DNA from: Halomonas sp. HAL1
GTDB taxonomy: Bacteria; Pseudomonadota; Gammaproteobacteria; Pseudomonadales; Halomonadaceae
Length of the DNA: 64,000 bases
Reading direction: 5' to 3'
Assembly (NCBI RefSeq): GCF_030544485.1
Contig: NZ_CP130610.1
Span: 620,001-684,000, forward strand
Shown: positions 27,788 to 35,966 of the stretch, piece after piece
How the letters are laid out: each line of letters starts with the position of its first letter
How positions within the stretch are numbered: position 1 is the first letter of the stretch
Program-made: the position numbers and the translations under genes
Notes under the pieces: model-generated
What the model was told of the DNA's origin: nothing
The model's input: the letters and a program-made list of their open reading frames with translations, nothing else
The model's database searches: none

Positions 27788-28825
27788 ATGAATAGAGTGC
27801 CGATGAAGACGTTCTTTCACGATGATCAATTGCTTCATCAGCCGCAAACCTACTTCTCCCGCGGGAAGATGCGCACGCCCCAGGAAGTGCCGGAGCGCGC
27901 CACGCACCTGCTGGCCGCCGCCAAGCAGCTAGGGTTTGATATTCAAGCACCTGCGGATCAGGGCGTGGCGCCATTAAGAGCCGTGCATTCGCTGGCCTAT
28001 TTGCGCTTTCTGGAAAGTGCCCACCGGCGCTGGCACACGCTTGACGAAGACTGGGGAGAAGAAGTGATCTCCAACATCTTCGTGCGTTCGCCCAACGCCT
28101 TGCGCGGCATATTGGCGGAAGCCGGGCGCTACTTGGCTGACGGTAGCGCCCCGGTGGGCCAGCACACTTGGCAGTCTGCTTATTGGTCAGCGCAAAGTGC
28201 GGTCGCCGGGGCTGAGGCTCTGTTAGCTGGCGATCGGTTTGCCTATGCGTTATCCCGCCCGCCGGGCCACCACGCGGGCATCGATTCCGCCGGTGGCTTC
28301 TGCTTTCTCAATAATGCCGCCATTGCCGCGCAGCACCTCACCTCGCGCTACCCGCGCATCGTCGTGCTCGACCCCGATATGCATCACGGCCAGGGCATTC
28401 AGGAGATTTTCTATCAGCGTGACGATGTGCTGTATATCTCGATCCACGGCGATACCACCAACTTCTACCCCGCGGTCACCGGCTTCGAAGACGAGCGCGG
28501 GCAGGGCGCAGGGCTGGGCTATAACCTCAACCTGCCAATGCCCCATGGCTCAGATGAAGCGGTATTCTTTGACCGCCTGGAGCAAGCCTGCCAAGCCATC
28601 CGCCTGTTCGAGCCTGACGCCATCGTGCTGGCGCTTGGGTTCGATATCTACGAGCTTGACCCCCAAGCCAAGGTCGCCGTTTCTACCGCGGGGTTTGGTG
28701 AGCTTGGCCGCCGGGTAGCGGGCCTGAACGTACCCACGCTGGTAGTACAGGAGGGCGGCTACTACCTGGAAGGGTTGGAAGCCAATGCGGTGAGTTTTTT
28801 TGAGGGGTTGCTAACCAACAGGTAA
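27788..28825 (+). CDS. Histone deacetylase-family amidohydrolase, paralogue 3 (APAH-like)
   Basis: 345 residues. H161-H162 ('RPPGHHAGIDSAGGFCFLNN'), D197/H199 ('LDPDMHHGQGIQEIFYQRDDVLYISIHGD') and the Asp of 'LGFDIYELDPQAKV' form the zinc active site; 'QEGGYYLEGL' carries the conserved loop. 'MKTFFHDDQLLHQPQTYFSRGKMRTPQEVPERA' resembles acetylpolyamine amidohydrolases, so the ATG at 27803 is an alternative start. It follows the GntR gene by six bases. Its last 44 codons and downstream leader are repeated, diverged, at 47418-47672. Confidence 0.92.
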   Translation: MNRVPMKTFFHDDQLLHQPQTYFSRGKMRTPQEVPERATHLLAAAKQLGFDIQAPADQGVAPLRAVHSLAYLRFLESAHRRWHTLDEDWGEEVISNIFVRSPNALRGILAEAGRYLADGSAPVGQHTWQSAYWSAQSAVAGAEALLAGDRFAYALSRPPGHHAGIDSAGGFCFLNNAAIAAQHLTSRYPRIVVLDPDMHHGQGIQEIFYQRDDVLYISIHGDTTNFYPAVTGFEDERGQGAGLGYNLNLPMPHGSDEAVFFDRLEQACQAIRLFEPDAIVLALGFDIYELDPQAKVAVSTAGFGELGRRVAGLNVPTLVVQEGGYYLEGLEANAVSFFEGLLTNR

Positions 28826-28920
28826 TGAGAAAGACAAGTCATCAAGGTGTCTGGCAAGATAGCCACTTTCAGCGATCAGCAAGACAATTCGGATAGTCAT
28901 TGAAAAGACGGCATATGGCC
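28691..28920. repeat. Left copy of the island-flanking direct repeat
   Basis: About 230 bases covering the last 44 codons of deacetylase paralogue 3 and about 95 bases beyond it. They match 47418-47672 at roughly nine in ten positions by eye. After GGCATATGGCC the left copy loses similarity, whereas in the right copy the matching GGCATGGCC is the start of the SMC gene. The left copy therefore carries the amputated leader of the SMC operon. Confidence 0.85.
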
Positions 28921-29347
28921 ATTGGGAGGGCGTGAGCCTGCTGCCGCAAGGCTGGTTTAGGTGGTCATCAATTTTTTAAAGTCCGCGTCGTATAGGGAAT
29001 GCACAATCAAAAGGTTATATACATTCTCCTGAATCAACGAATTGGTTTAAATATAGCGAAAAATATGTGTTCGGTTATTTAGCATTCCTAGAAAAGGTCT
29101 AAACGATAGAGTGAAAACGTTGAGAGCGACATTCAGGCGCCCGCTGCGTTGTATTAGACAGCCCAGTTCTGCCAAGCTTTTAGCCTATGTCTTAATAGAA
29201 TAACGCCCATAATAACTAACCATACATCGCACTAGCTTGACTAATGCACTTAATGCATTCATAATTAATTATTGTTTTTAAATTTAACCTACCGTGCCAA
29301 TAAGTGCCTGTACACCAGTACATGCATAGGTTTAGAGAATATCGATC
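28921..29347. other. Noncoding junction at the left island edge
   Basis: No credible reading frame. The base composition drops to AT-rich from about 28970 on. It contains the end of the flanking repeat and, at 29251-29271, an operator-like site before the GntR gene. No terminal inverted repeat, integrase or tRNA is visible at this boundary. Confidence 0.5.
29251..29271 (-). promoter_or_regulatory. Island operator-like site A (upstream of the GntR gene)
   Basis: Read on the minus strand: AATTATGAATGCATTA. It shares the core TTATGA-R-T-K-CA with sites at 34878, 40892, 41114 and 44756. It lies about 77 bases upstream of the island's own GntR gene, which suits autoregulation. Confidence 0.6.
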
Positions 29348-30001
29348 ATGGATAAAATTAGGCAGAACACACTGCATGGTGAGGTCGCCGAGCGAATTCG
29401 TGTCATGATCACTCAAGGGGTGTTAACACCTGGTAGCCGTGTTCCTGAAAAGCAGCTATGCGAGCAGTTTGGTGTATCTCGAACTCCCCTCAGAGAAGCT
29501 TTGAAGGTTCTAGCCCATGAAGGTTTTGTTGAACTTTTACCTAATCGTGGAGCAAGAGTTGCTAAATTGACCAAAACCACCCTTAAAAATACCTTTGAAG
29601 TTATGCAGAGCCTAGAGTCTCTTTCGGGAGAGTTGGCGTGTGCACGGATCTCTGATGATGAGCTTACGAATATTGAAGCACTTCATTATCAGATGCTGGC
29701 TTACTATAAGAGTGGCAATATGAAGGAGTATCTACTGGCTAATCAGCAGATACATGAGGCCATCGTAGTAGCCTCTCAGAACGACATTCTTATCGATGTT
29801 TATAAGAACCTTAATCAGCGAGTGCATCGTGTACGCTTCACCGCTGAGCTCAGCAATGACTATTGGTCCAAAGCGGTAGCGGAGCATGAAGCGATGATTG
29901 TAGCGCTCCGAGAGCGTGATGGCGCTAACTTAGGCCAGGTATTGCGCCGCCACTTACGTGACAAATTAGAGGTGTCTGCTTTTGATGAGATGGCTGAGTA
30001 G
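29348..30001 (+). CDS. GntR-family regulator of the catabolic island (FCD type)
   Basis: 217 residues. The winged helix 'EVAERIRVMITQGVLTPGSRVPEKQLCEQFGVSRTPLREALKVLAHEGFVELLPNRGARVAKL' is followed by a helical FCD ligand domain ('TFEVMQSLESLSGELACARIS', 'HYQMLAYYKSGNMKEYLLANQQIHEAIV', 'EHEAMIVALRERDG'). It is divergent from the island's main minus-strand operon and is preceded by an operator-like motif repeated before four other island transcription units. It is therefore the best candidate for the island-wide regulator; the effector is probably the imported acid or its first product (inference). Confidence 0.9.
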   Translation: MDKIRQNTLHGEVAERIRVMITQGVLTPGSRVPEKQLCEQFGVSRTPLREALKVLAHEGFVELLPNRGARVAKLTKTTLKNTFEVMQSLESLSGELACARISDDELTNIEALHYQMLAYYKSGNMKEYLLANQQIHEAIVVASQNDILIDVYKNLNQRVHRVRFTAELSNDYWSKAVAEHEAMIVALRERDGANLGQVLRRHLRDKLEVSAFDEMAE

Positions 30002-30057
30002 TTCAGAAGCCTCCACTAATAAGGTAAGTGACAAAGCCAGTCCAGTTACCTGCATGC

Positions 30058-31002
30058 TTATGTTAAGGATGTAGTAACGCTAGTTTGGCTCAGACGTTCA
30101 GGTGCAATACGATAAACCCTTTGTGCAGTATCATGGAAGAGCTGGCGTTGCTCGGTATTGGTTAGTTCGTTTGTGATCTTAAGAAAACCTGAAAAGATAG
30201 TTTCAAATGTTGCAACCAAACTATCTACAGGGAAATTGCTGGCGAACATGCAACGCTCCACGCCAAAGAGCTCGATAGTCTCAAGTACGATTCGACGGTT
30301 AGCCTCTTCTGTCCAAGCTGCTCCCTGTACTCCAATTCCTGAAATTTTTACTTTTACATTGGAATGGTAAGCCACTTCAGCCATAGCCTTACGCCACCCC
30401 TGGAGCCCTTCTTCGCTGCGATCTGCAGGTAAGCCGGTATGATTAATGATGATCGTCGTATCGGGATGGGCAGCGGCGAGGTCGGCTGCTTCATGGAAGT
30501 GCCACCATGGACTCTGTAGGTCGAAAGAGAGGTTATGGGCGGCGAGCCGAGCGAAACCGCGACGCCAGGCCGGATCACCCATGGAACCTGGGGCGCCGGT
30601 CTCCACCGCGTTGGGCGATGGAGCGGCGCGGGGCTTATGGCGAATTCCGCGCACCCGTGGATAGGCGCAGTGGGCTGCCAGTACATCCTCGATATCCGGT
30701 TGGTCGAGACGTGCCTGGGCCACCATTACACTGGGCAGCCCCTCCCGCTCGGCTAGTTCATGGACCCAGCGGGTTTCCTGAACCGGCGTTTTGGCATCCC
30801 ACTCGGTCTCAATGAAGACTGACCCTACCACACGATAATTTGTCGTATCGCGTCTGTAATCTTCAGGCAAATAGTTGCGCCGGATGGCGCTGTAATCGCC
30901 ATAGCGAAACGGAATCATCGGATCATCGCAAAGCCATGGCAGGTAATTGCGTTCAAGGTCCCAGAAGTGCTGGTGCGCATCGATGATGGGAAGTGTCGTC
31001 AT
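30058..31002 (-). CDS. COG3618-type amidohydrolase (lactonase-like TIM barrel)
   Basis: 314 residues starting MTTLPIIDAHQHFWDLERNYLPWL. The 'DAHQHFWD' metal motif, 'IRHKPR' and 'FASNFPVDS' near the end are typical of the COG3618 family, which includes sugar-acid lactonases (L-fuconolactonase, L-rhamnono-lactonase) and 2-pyrone-4,6-dicarboxylate lactonase. With an L-fuconate-dehydratase-like enzyme in the same island, hydrolysis of an aldonolactone is the most coherent role. It overlaps the preceding dehydrogenase gene by four bases. Confidence 0.8.
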   Translation of the reverse strand: MTTLPIIDAHQHFWDLERNYLPWLCDDPMIPFRYGDYSAIRRNYLPEDYRRDTTNYRVVGSVFIETEWDAKTPVQETRWVHELAEREGLPSVMVAQARLDQPDIEDVLAAHCAYPRVRGIRHKPRAAPSPNAVETGAPGSMGDPAWRRGFARLAAHNLSFDLQSPWWHFHEAADLAAAHPDTTIIINHTGLPADRSEEGLQGWRKAMAEVAYHSNVKVKISGIGVQGAAWTEEANRRIVLETIELFGVERCMFASNFPVDSLVATFETIFSGFLKITNELTNTEQRQLFHDTAQRVYRIAPERLSQTSVTTSLT

Positions 31003-31895
31003 GACGAGCGCTCCGGTGTGACACCTTCTAGCAGCGATACGATGGCGGCGCCATCAAGTTCTCCCTTGCCCTGGGAAACCAGCATGCTATAGAGGGAGTT
31101 GGCGGTGCCCGCCATGGGCATGGAAACATTTAAGGCATTGGCGGCGTCCTGCAGCATATGCAAGTCCTTGAGAATCTGCCGGGCGTAGCCACGCGGCTCG
31201 AAGTCGTTCTCCACCATGCGGGGCAATAGGTCGTTGAGCAGGTTGCTGCCGGCATAGCCCGAGGAAAGGGCGTCGGGAATTTTGCTGACATCAATACCGA
31301 ACCGGTTACCAAGGTTGCAGGCTTCGGCGATCACACAGTAGTTGGAGAGTACCAGCGCTTGGTTGATCAACTTGGTGGCTTGTCCAGCGCCGACTTCGCC
31401 CATACGGGTGAATTTTCCCAAGGTGCTCATCAATGGCTCGATGGCATCGATGGTAGCTTGCTCACCGCCGGCCATAATGGCCAAGCGTCCCTCTGCGGCG
31501 GCGCCGGGGCCGCCAGAAACCGGAGCGTCTACAAATTGCATGCCGTTACGTTCCAGCAGGGTTTTTGCCAGGCGTTTGGTGGTTTCGAGTTCCGTTGTGG
31601 AGTGGTCGACCACGGTCTTGCCTTGGCCCTGGGTGACCTCGACGATCCCGCCTTCCCCGAGGATGACCGCCTCTACGGCAGTCGTGGAGATAACGCACAC
31701 CTGAATGATCTCGGCGCGCTCGGCGACCTTGGCCGGTGACTCGGCAATCTCGACGCCCTTGGCCTTGGCGGCCTGGCAGCAGGCGTCGTCGATATCATAG
31801 CCAATGACTGTATAGCCACTTTCGACGAGGCGCGCGGTGAAGCCAGCCCCCATCTTGCCGAGTCCAATGAAACCGATAATTGATTTGCTAGTCAT
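30999..31895 (-). CDS. Beta-hydroxyacid dehydrogenase (3-hydroxyisobutyrate dehydrogenase family), 1
   Basis: 298 residues. The N-terminal Rossmann motif is 'IGFIGLGKMGAGFTARLVESGYTVIGYD', the substrate signature 'VDAPVSGGPGAAAEGRLAIMAGG', and the catalytic lysine lies in 'GAGQATKLINQALVLSNYCVIAEA'. The family oxidises 3-hydroxyacids or reduces tartronate semialdehyde (GarR/GlxR). It shares an operon with the lactonase-like hydrolase and the TRAP genes. A second, distinct member lies at 38417-39310. Confidence 0.88.
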   Translation of the reverse strand: MTSKSIIGFIGLGKMGAGFTARLVESGYTVIGYDIDDACCQAAKAKGVEIAESPAKVAERAEIIQVCVISTTAVEAVILGEGGIVEVTQGQGKTVVDHSTTELETTKRLAKTLLERNGMQFVDAPVSGGPGAAAEGRLAIMAGGEQATIDAIEPLMSTLGKFTRMGEVGAGQATKLINQALVLSNYCVIAEACNLGNRFGIDVSKIPDALSSGYAGSNLLNDLLPRMVENDFEPRGYARQILKDLHMLQDAANALNVSMPMAGTANSLYSMLVSQGKGELDGAAIVSLLEGVTPERSS

Positions 31896-31947
31896 TTTAC
31901 TACTCCTTCATACCAGTACAGTCGCTGATTGGTTTAGGCCACGCTCT

Positions 31948-33222
31948 TTAGCGCAAGAAGCCTGGTAACCAAAGCACTAGGTCTGTTGCAAATGTAATAA
32001 TTGCCAGTGTGATAAGCAGCGGGATATAGAAAGGAATAAGTGCTTTCAAAAGCTGGCGCAGTGAGACTTGAGCAATCGATGATACGAGGAATAACGAAAG
32101 GCCCATGGGAGGGGTCAGCAACCCAATCATCAGATTGAAAATGGCGACAATGCCCAGGTGTACCGGGTCAACTCCTGCAAGTACCATGGGCGGCGCCACA
32201 ATAGGCACGATCAACAGGGTTGCAGTGGTCGAATCGAGAAAAATACCTGCGATGAAGAATATTAGATTCGCGATGAGCAGTAGCATTAACGGATCTTGGG
32301 ATATCTGCAATATGAAGGCAGCGAACTGCTGTGGAATCTGCTCAACCGATAATATCCAACCAAACATGGAGGCCGCGGCCACGATGATCAGTATCGCGCT
32401 GGTTGTCTTTAGCGTGGCCATCATCGAGTTTATCAAGTGTGGCCAAGTCAGCTCCCGGTAAAAAATCGAGCTAACCAACAGCACATAGGCTGCTGTCACA
32501 GCTGCTGCTTCGGTGGGCGTAAACAAACCCAATAACATCCCTGAGATCATTAACGCCGGTGCTAGAAGTGCGGGCAAGGCGGGGATGAATGACTTATATA
32601 GTTCGCTGGCCGTGGGGAGTCTCGGAGCGCGAGGCATGTCGTATTTGATCGCCAAAATTGCTGCGGTGATCATTAATAGCGCCGTGCAGATCAAAGCCGG
32701 AACGATACCGGCGAGAAGAAGCTGCACAATGGAGACGCTAGTGACCGATCCATAAACTATCAGCGGAATACTAGGTGGGAATATCGGGCCGACGACGGCC
32801 GATGAGGCAGTGACCGCCGCCGAGAAGGGAGCGCCATACCCCCTTTTCTTCATGGCTTCGATCTCTATCTTGCCTAGCCCACCCACATCGGCAAGTGACG
32901 CGCCTGACATACCTGAGAATATCAAGCTTGAGAAAATATTGACCTGTGCCAATCCGCCAGGCGCCCTCCCAACCAAAGTGTTGGCAAAATGGAAGATTCT
33001 GTCTGTAATACCAGACTGATTCATTAAATTCCCGACAAAGATGAAGATTGGTACTGCAACCAATGGAAAGCTGTCGAGAGAATAAGTGATGCGCTGACCG
33101 AGAAGCCCGATTGGAAACCCTTCAATAAGAACATACATCACCGAAGGAATGAGAATGGCATAGACCACAGGGAAGCCGAGTAGGAAAAATACCAAGAACA
33201 AAGCCAGTATCATAAAGCCCAT
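31948..33222 (-). CDS. TRAP transporter large permease (DctM family), island
   Basis: 424 residues from the ATG at 33222, with AGGA upstream; a TTG at 33243 inside dctQ is less likely. Family signatures are 'GNLMNQSGITDRIFHFANTLVGRAPGGLAQVNIFSSLIFSGMSGASLADVGGLG', 'SSAVVGPIFPPSIPLIVYG' and 'LTPPMGLSLFLVSSIA'. With the adjacent DctQ and DctP it imports an organic acid. This stretch is more AT-rich than the neighbouring enzymes, suggesting a mosaic origin for the island. Confidence 0.93.
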   Translation of the reverse strand: MGFMILALFLVFFLLGFPVVYAILIPSVMYVLIEGFPIGLLGQRITYSLDSFPLVAVPIFIFVGNLMNQSGITDRIFHFANTLVGRAPGGLAQVNIFSSLIFSGMSGASLADVGGLGKIEIEAMKKRGYGAPFSAAVTASSAVVGPIFPPSIPLIVYGSVTSVSIVQLLLAGIVPALICTALLMITAAILAIKYDMPRAPRLPTASELYKSFIPALPALLAPALMISGMLLGLFTPTEAAAVTAAYVLLVSSIFYRELTWPHLINSMMATLKTTSAILIIVAAASMFGWILSVEQIPQQFAAFILQISQDPLMLLLIANLIFFIAGIFLDSTTATLLIVPIVAPPMVLAGVDPVHLGIVAIFNLMIGLLTPPMGLSLFLVSSIAQVSLRQLLKALIPFYIPLLITLAIITFATDLVLWLPGFLR

Positions 33223-33232
33223 TTTTTTTATC

Positions 33233-33700
33233 CTATAAACCAATGCTGGGTTTAGGGCGAGGGGACTTAAATCCCTGGTGGAAATGCATGAAGGCAGCTC
33301 CAGCGAAACCCAGGAAAGTAGTGCTGAAGAAGATCCAATAGGGAATTTTGAGAACAGGCGTAGCTTTATTCAAATTTGCTTGTACGGTAATAAATGCAGC
33401 ATATGCAATGAAAAGACACGTAATGATGGATAACAGAGCGATAATCTTGTATAGCCATATTTTTATCGTGCTAGGTAATGTCTCGCGAAGCTCTGCCATT
33501 TCGATGTTTTCATCACTTGAGATTGCAAGTGGGTAAGAGGAGAACACCAGACAAATGAGCAAGAATCTCGTGAGTTCTCCCGCTCCTGGAATAGAAAACC
33601 CAAATACGGAGCGAGTTATAACCTGCATAAAAGGAACAATTATCATGCCTGCTAGCAAGGCTAAGCAGAAAACTTCCAACAGCCTTTTTCCGGTTCTCAT
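33233..33700 (-). CDS. TRAP transporter small permease (DctQ family), island
   Basis: 155 residues with four predicted helices (about 8-28, 45-62, 83-105, 120-140) and the DctQ-type segment 'FSIPGAGELTRFLLICLVFSSYPLAISSDENIEM'. It lies between dctP and dctM, as expected, with its stop ten bases before the dctM ATG. It couples the binding protein to the permease. Confidence 0.87.
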   Translation of the reverse strand: MRTGKRLLEVFCLALLAGMIIVPFMQVITRSVFGFSIPGAGELTRFLLICLVFSSYPLAISSDENIEMAELRETLPSTIKIWLYKIIALLSIITCLFIAYAAFITVQANLNKATPVLKIPYWIFFSTTFLGFAGAAFMHFHQGFKSPRPKPSIGL

Positions 33701-33766
33701 GCTGGCGACCCTATGTGGTAGTAAGTAAGGGCAGCGAGGAGTACGGTCTTCCTCGCTGCCAAACTA

Positions 33767-34756
33767 TTACTCTATTTCCGCTATTTGTTCGATATAGGGT
33801 TGAAAGTTAGGGTAGTCCTCGTTTATTTGTGCCAAGACCTGTTCACGGAAGGCTTCCAACTCAAGCCCGTTCTCTTCAGTGATGAAGGTCATGCCCTTTT
33901 CCGTCAGTTCTTCCACAAGGCTGGCTTCCCGCTCTTGTGCCCATTGGAGCGATTCCTGAGCTTTCTCTTCGAGTATTCGCGTAATGGTTTCTTGATGGCC
34001 TTCGTCCAAAGACTGCCATGTGTCCTCGTTGATGAAGACGGCTAATATGGAGTGCATGTGCCCGGTCATTGATACATGAGACTGTACTTCATAAAGGCTA
34101 TTGGACATGAGCATGGTCAGTGGGTTTTCTTGGCCTACCACAAGCCCGGTCATCAATGAGGTGGGAAGTTCCGAAACCTCGACCGGCGTCGGATCGGCGC
34201 CGAATCCGTTGACCATGGAAATCCATATATCAAGCGGCACTGCCCGGAAGGGTTTGCCTTCCAGGTCGGCGGGGGAGTAGACGGGGAAGTTGGCGGTAAT
34301 ATGCCGGGCCCCACGGTACATACGCCCGATGATACGCATGTCGCCTTCTTCAACAAGTTGCTCATTCATTTCGCTGATGACGGGTGATTGAGGGTCCGTG
34401 GCTTTCAATGCATGTTCGGCATCGCGATAAATGAAAGGGGCGTTGAATACGGCAATATCTGGAACGACTTGGGCGAGCGAGGCGAATTCGTGATGTGCCA
34501 ATGAAATCGATCCAAGTGACACACCATCGACCATTTCGGCGACACCCCCAAGCTGGCTTGACGGGAACAGGTTAAACGTGATCTCACCGTCGGTTGCTTC
34601 CTCAATTGAGGCAGCCGCTTCGGACGCATAGCGTGTCTGCGAATCTCCTTCTGCACCAACATGGGCATAGCGTAATGTTTCGGCTGAAACCGACAAAGTT
34701 GTAACACTAACGGCTAAAGTGGCAATTGTTAGTGTGAGCTTTTTCTTAAGAAACAT
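33767..34756 (-). CDS. TRAP transporter substrate-binding protein (DctP family), island
   Basis: 329 residues with signal peptide MFLKKKLTLTIATLAVSVTTLSVSA. 'RYASEAAASIEEATDGEITFNLFPSSQLGGVAEMVDGVSLGSISLAH', 'EGKPFRAVPLDIWISMVNGFGADPTPVEVSELPTSLMTGLVVGQENPL' and 'YEVQSHVSMTGHMHSI' fit the family. GAGGTG precedes the ATG. An operator-like site lies 122 bases upstream, suggesting induction by the substrate through the GntR protein. Substrate likely a sugar acid or related carboxylate. Confidence 0.92.
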   Translation of the reverse strand: MFLKKKLTLTIATLAVSVTTLSVSAETLRYAHVGAEGDSQTRYASEAAASIEEATDGEITFNLFPSSQLGGVAEMVDGVSLGSISLAHHEFASLAQVVPDIAVFNAPFIYRDAEHALKATDPQSPVISEMNEQLVEEGDMRIIGRMYRGARHITANFPVYSPADLEGKPFRAVPLDIWISMVNGFGADPTPVEVSELPTSLMTGLVVGQENPLTMLMSNSLYEVQSHVSMTGHMHSILAVFINEDTWQSLDEGHQETITRILEEKAQESLQWAQEREASLVEELTEKGMTFITEENGLELEAFREQVLAQINEDYPNFQPYIEQIAEIE

Positions 34757-34877
34757 GATGCACCTCTCTTTTTTGTTTTGTTTTCGTGTAGTTCAGGCTA
34801 ATTTTTATTGCTTTTATAAGCTTAGCTTCTTGCTATTACTTTAAGTTACCTATGAGTTACCCTACTCTTGAAAAATT

Positions 34878-34899
34878 TATTATGCACTCATAATTCATT
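34878..34899 (-). promoter_or_regulatory. Island operator-like site B (upstream of dctP)
   Basis: On the minus strand: AATTATGAGTGCATAATA, preceded by AATG. It is one of five well-matched sites sharing the core AATTATGA-R-T-K-CA. It lies between pdxA2 and dctP, at promoter distance from dctP. Confidence 0.65.
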
Positions 34900-34932
34900 T
34901 TTGGGAGTTGTACTTTCGTCGATGATTTCTGA

Positions 34933-35940
34933 TCATCGACTTACAGAATTTAGCCCCATCCGACAGGCGATATAAAAGGCGTGGCGTATGGCTTCGACGT
35001 TGGCTTTTCCTTTTCCTGCGATATCAAAGGCGGTGCCATGGGCCGGGGTAGTGATGGGGATCGGTAGTCCACCCTGAACAGTGACGCCGCGCTCGAAGCC
35101 CATCAGCTTCAAGGCGATTTGCCCCTGGTCGTGATACATGGTCACGATGCCATCGAATTCTCCATCCCGGGCGCGCCGAAAGATCGTGTCGGCAGGGAAG
35201 GGGCCCTGGGCTGCGTAGCCAGCGTCGCGGCATGCGTCGATCGCTGGTGCAATGATGTCTATCTCTTCGCGGCCGCAGGTTCCTCCCTCTCCCGCGTGAG
35301 GGTTTAGTGCCGCTACACCGATACGGGGCTGCTCTATGCCAGCGGCTACCAGTGCATCATGAATCAACCGGGTAGCGCTGAGGATGCGTTCAGGTGTCAC
35401 ATGAGACGCCGCCTCGGCAAGCGGGATATGCGAGGAGATGCGCGACGTCCAGAGGTTGCCTAGAGTGTTGAATTCGCAGACGGGGGTCTCGACCTTTAGG
35501 TGGTCGACGAAGAAGTGGAGCTCATCCTCGTGTTTCAGTCCGCCCTGTTTCATTGAGAGCTTGTTGAGCGGGGCGAAGCAGATCGCATCGACATGTCCAT
35601 CACTGGCGCCATCCATACACTGTGCCAGCACTTTGAGTACCGAGGCGCCGCACAGCCCACTGACCCTGGCGTATTCGACGTCTTCCTGCTTAATGGCCGA
35701 TATCGGTAACAGCACTGGGCCTGTCTGTCCGCGCGCCTCGGCAAAGCTTGCGATTTCAGGGAGTTCATGACGGATGCCAGCCACACGTTGACCTTCCTCC
35801 CATAGCCAGCGGTCACCGACGACCACGATGTTGGCTTGGTCTATCGCATTGTGGTCTCCCAGCAGTCTGGCCACCAGTTCGGGCCCGATGCCGGCCGGGT
35901 CGCCGAGTGTCAGGGCAATACAGGGTTGTACTTGGGGCAT
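34933..35940 (-). CDS. PdxA2-like 4-hydroxythreonine-4-phosphate dehydrogenase family protein
   Basis: 335 residues from the ATG at 35940 (GAGGAG upstream). 'IALTLGDPAGIGPELVARLL', 'FAPLNKLSMKQGGLKHEDELHFFVDHLKVE', 'ALNPHAGEGGTCGREE', 'YHDQGQIALKLMGFERGVTVQGGLPIPITTPAHGTAFDIAGKGKAN' are PdxA signatures, with metal-binding His residues present. PdxA2 members are NAD-dependent dehydrogenases in catabolic clusters (for example D-threonate use) and differ from vitamin B6 PdxA. The DUF1537 kinase that makes the phosphorylated substrate in that pathway is missing here, so its substrate may differ. Confidence 0.85.
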   Translation of the reverse strand: MPQVQPCIALTLGDPAGIGPELVARLLGDHNAIDQANIVVVGDRWLWEEGQRVAGIRHELPEIASFAEARGQTGPVLLPISAIKQEDVEYARVSGLCGASVLKVLAQCMDGASDGHVDAICFAPLNKLSMKQGGLKHEDELHFFVDHLKVETPVCEFNTLGNLWTSRISSHIPLAEAASHVTPERILSATRLIHDALVAAGIEQPRIGVAALNPHAGEGGTCGREEIDIIAPAIDACRDAGYAAQGPFPADTIFRRARDGEFDGIVTMYHDQGQIALKLMGFERGVTVQGGLPIPITTPAHGTAFDIAGKGKANVEAIRHAFYIACRMGLNSVSR

Positions 35941-35966
35941 GTTACGAATCTCCTCAGTGGTTGTGT

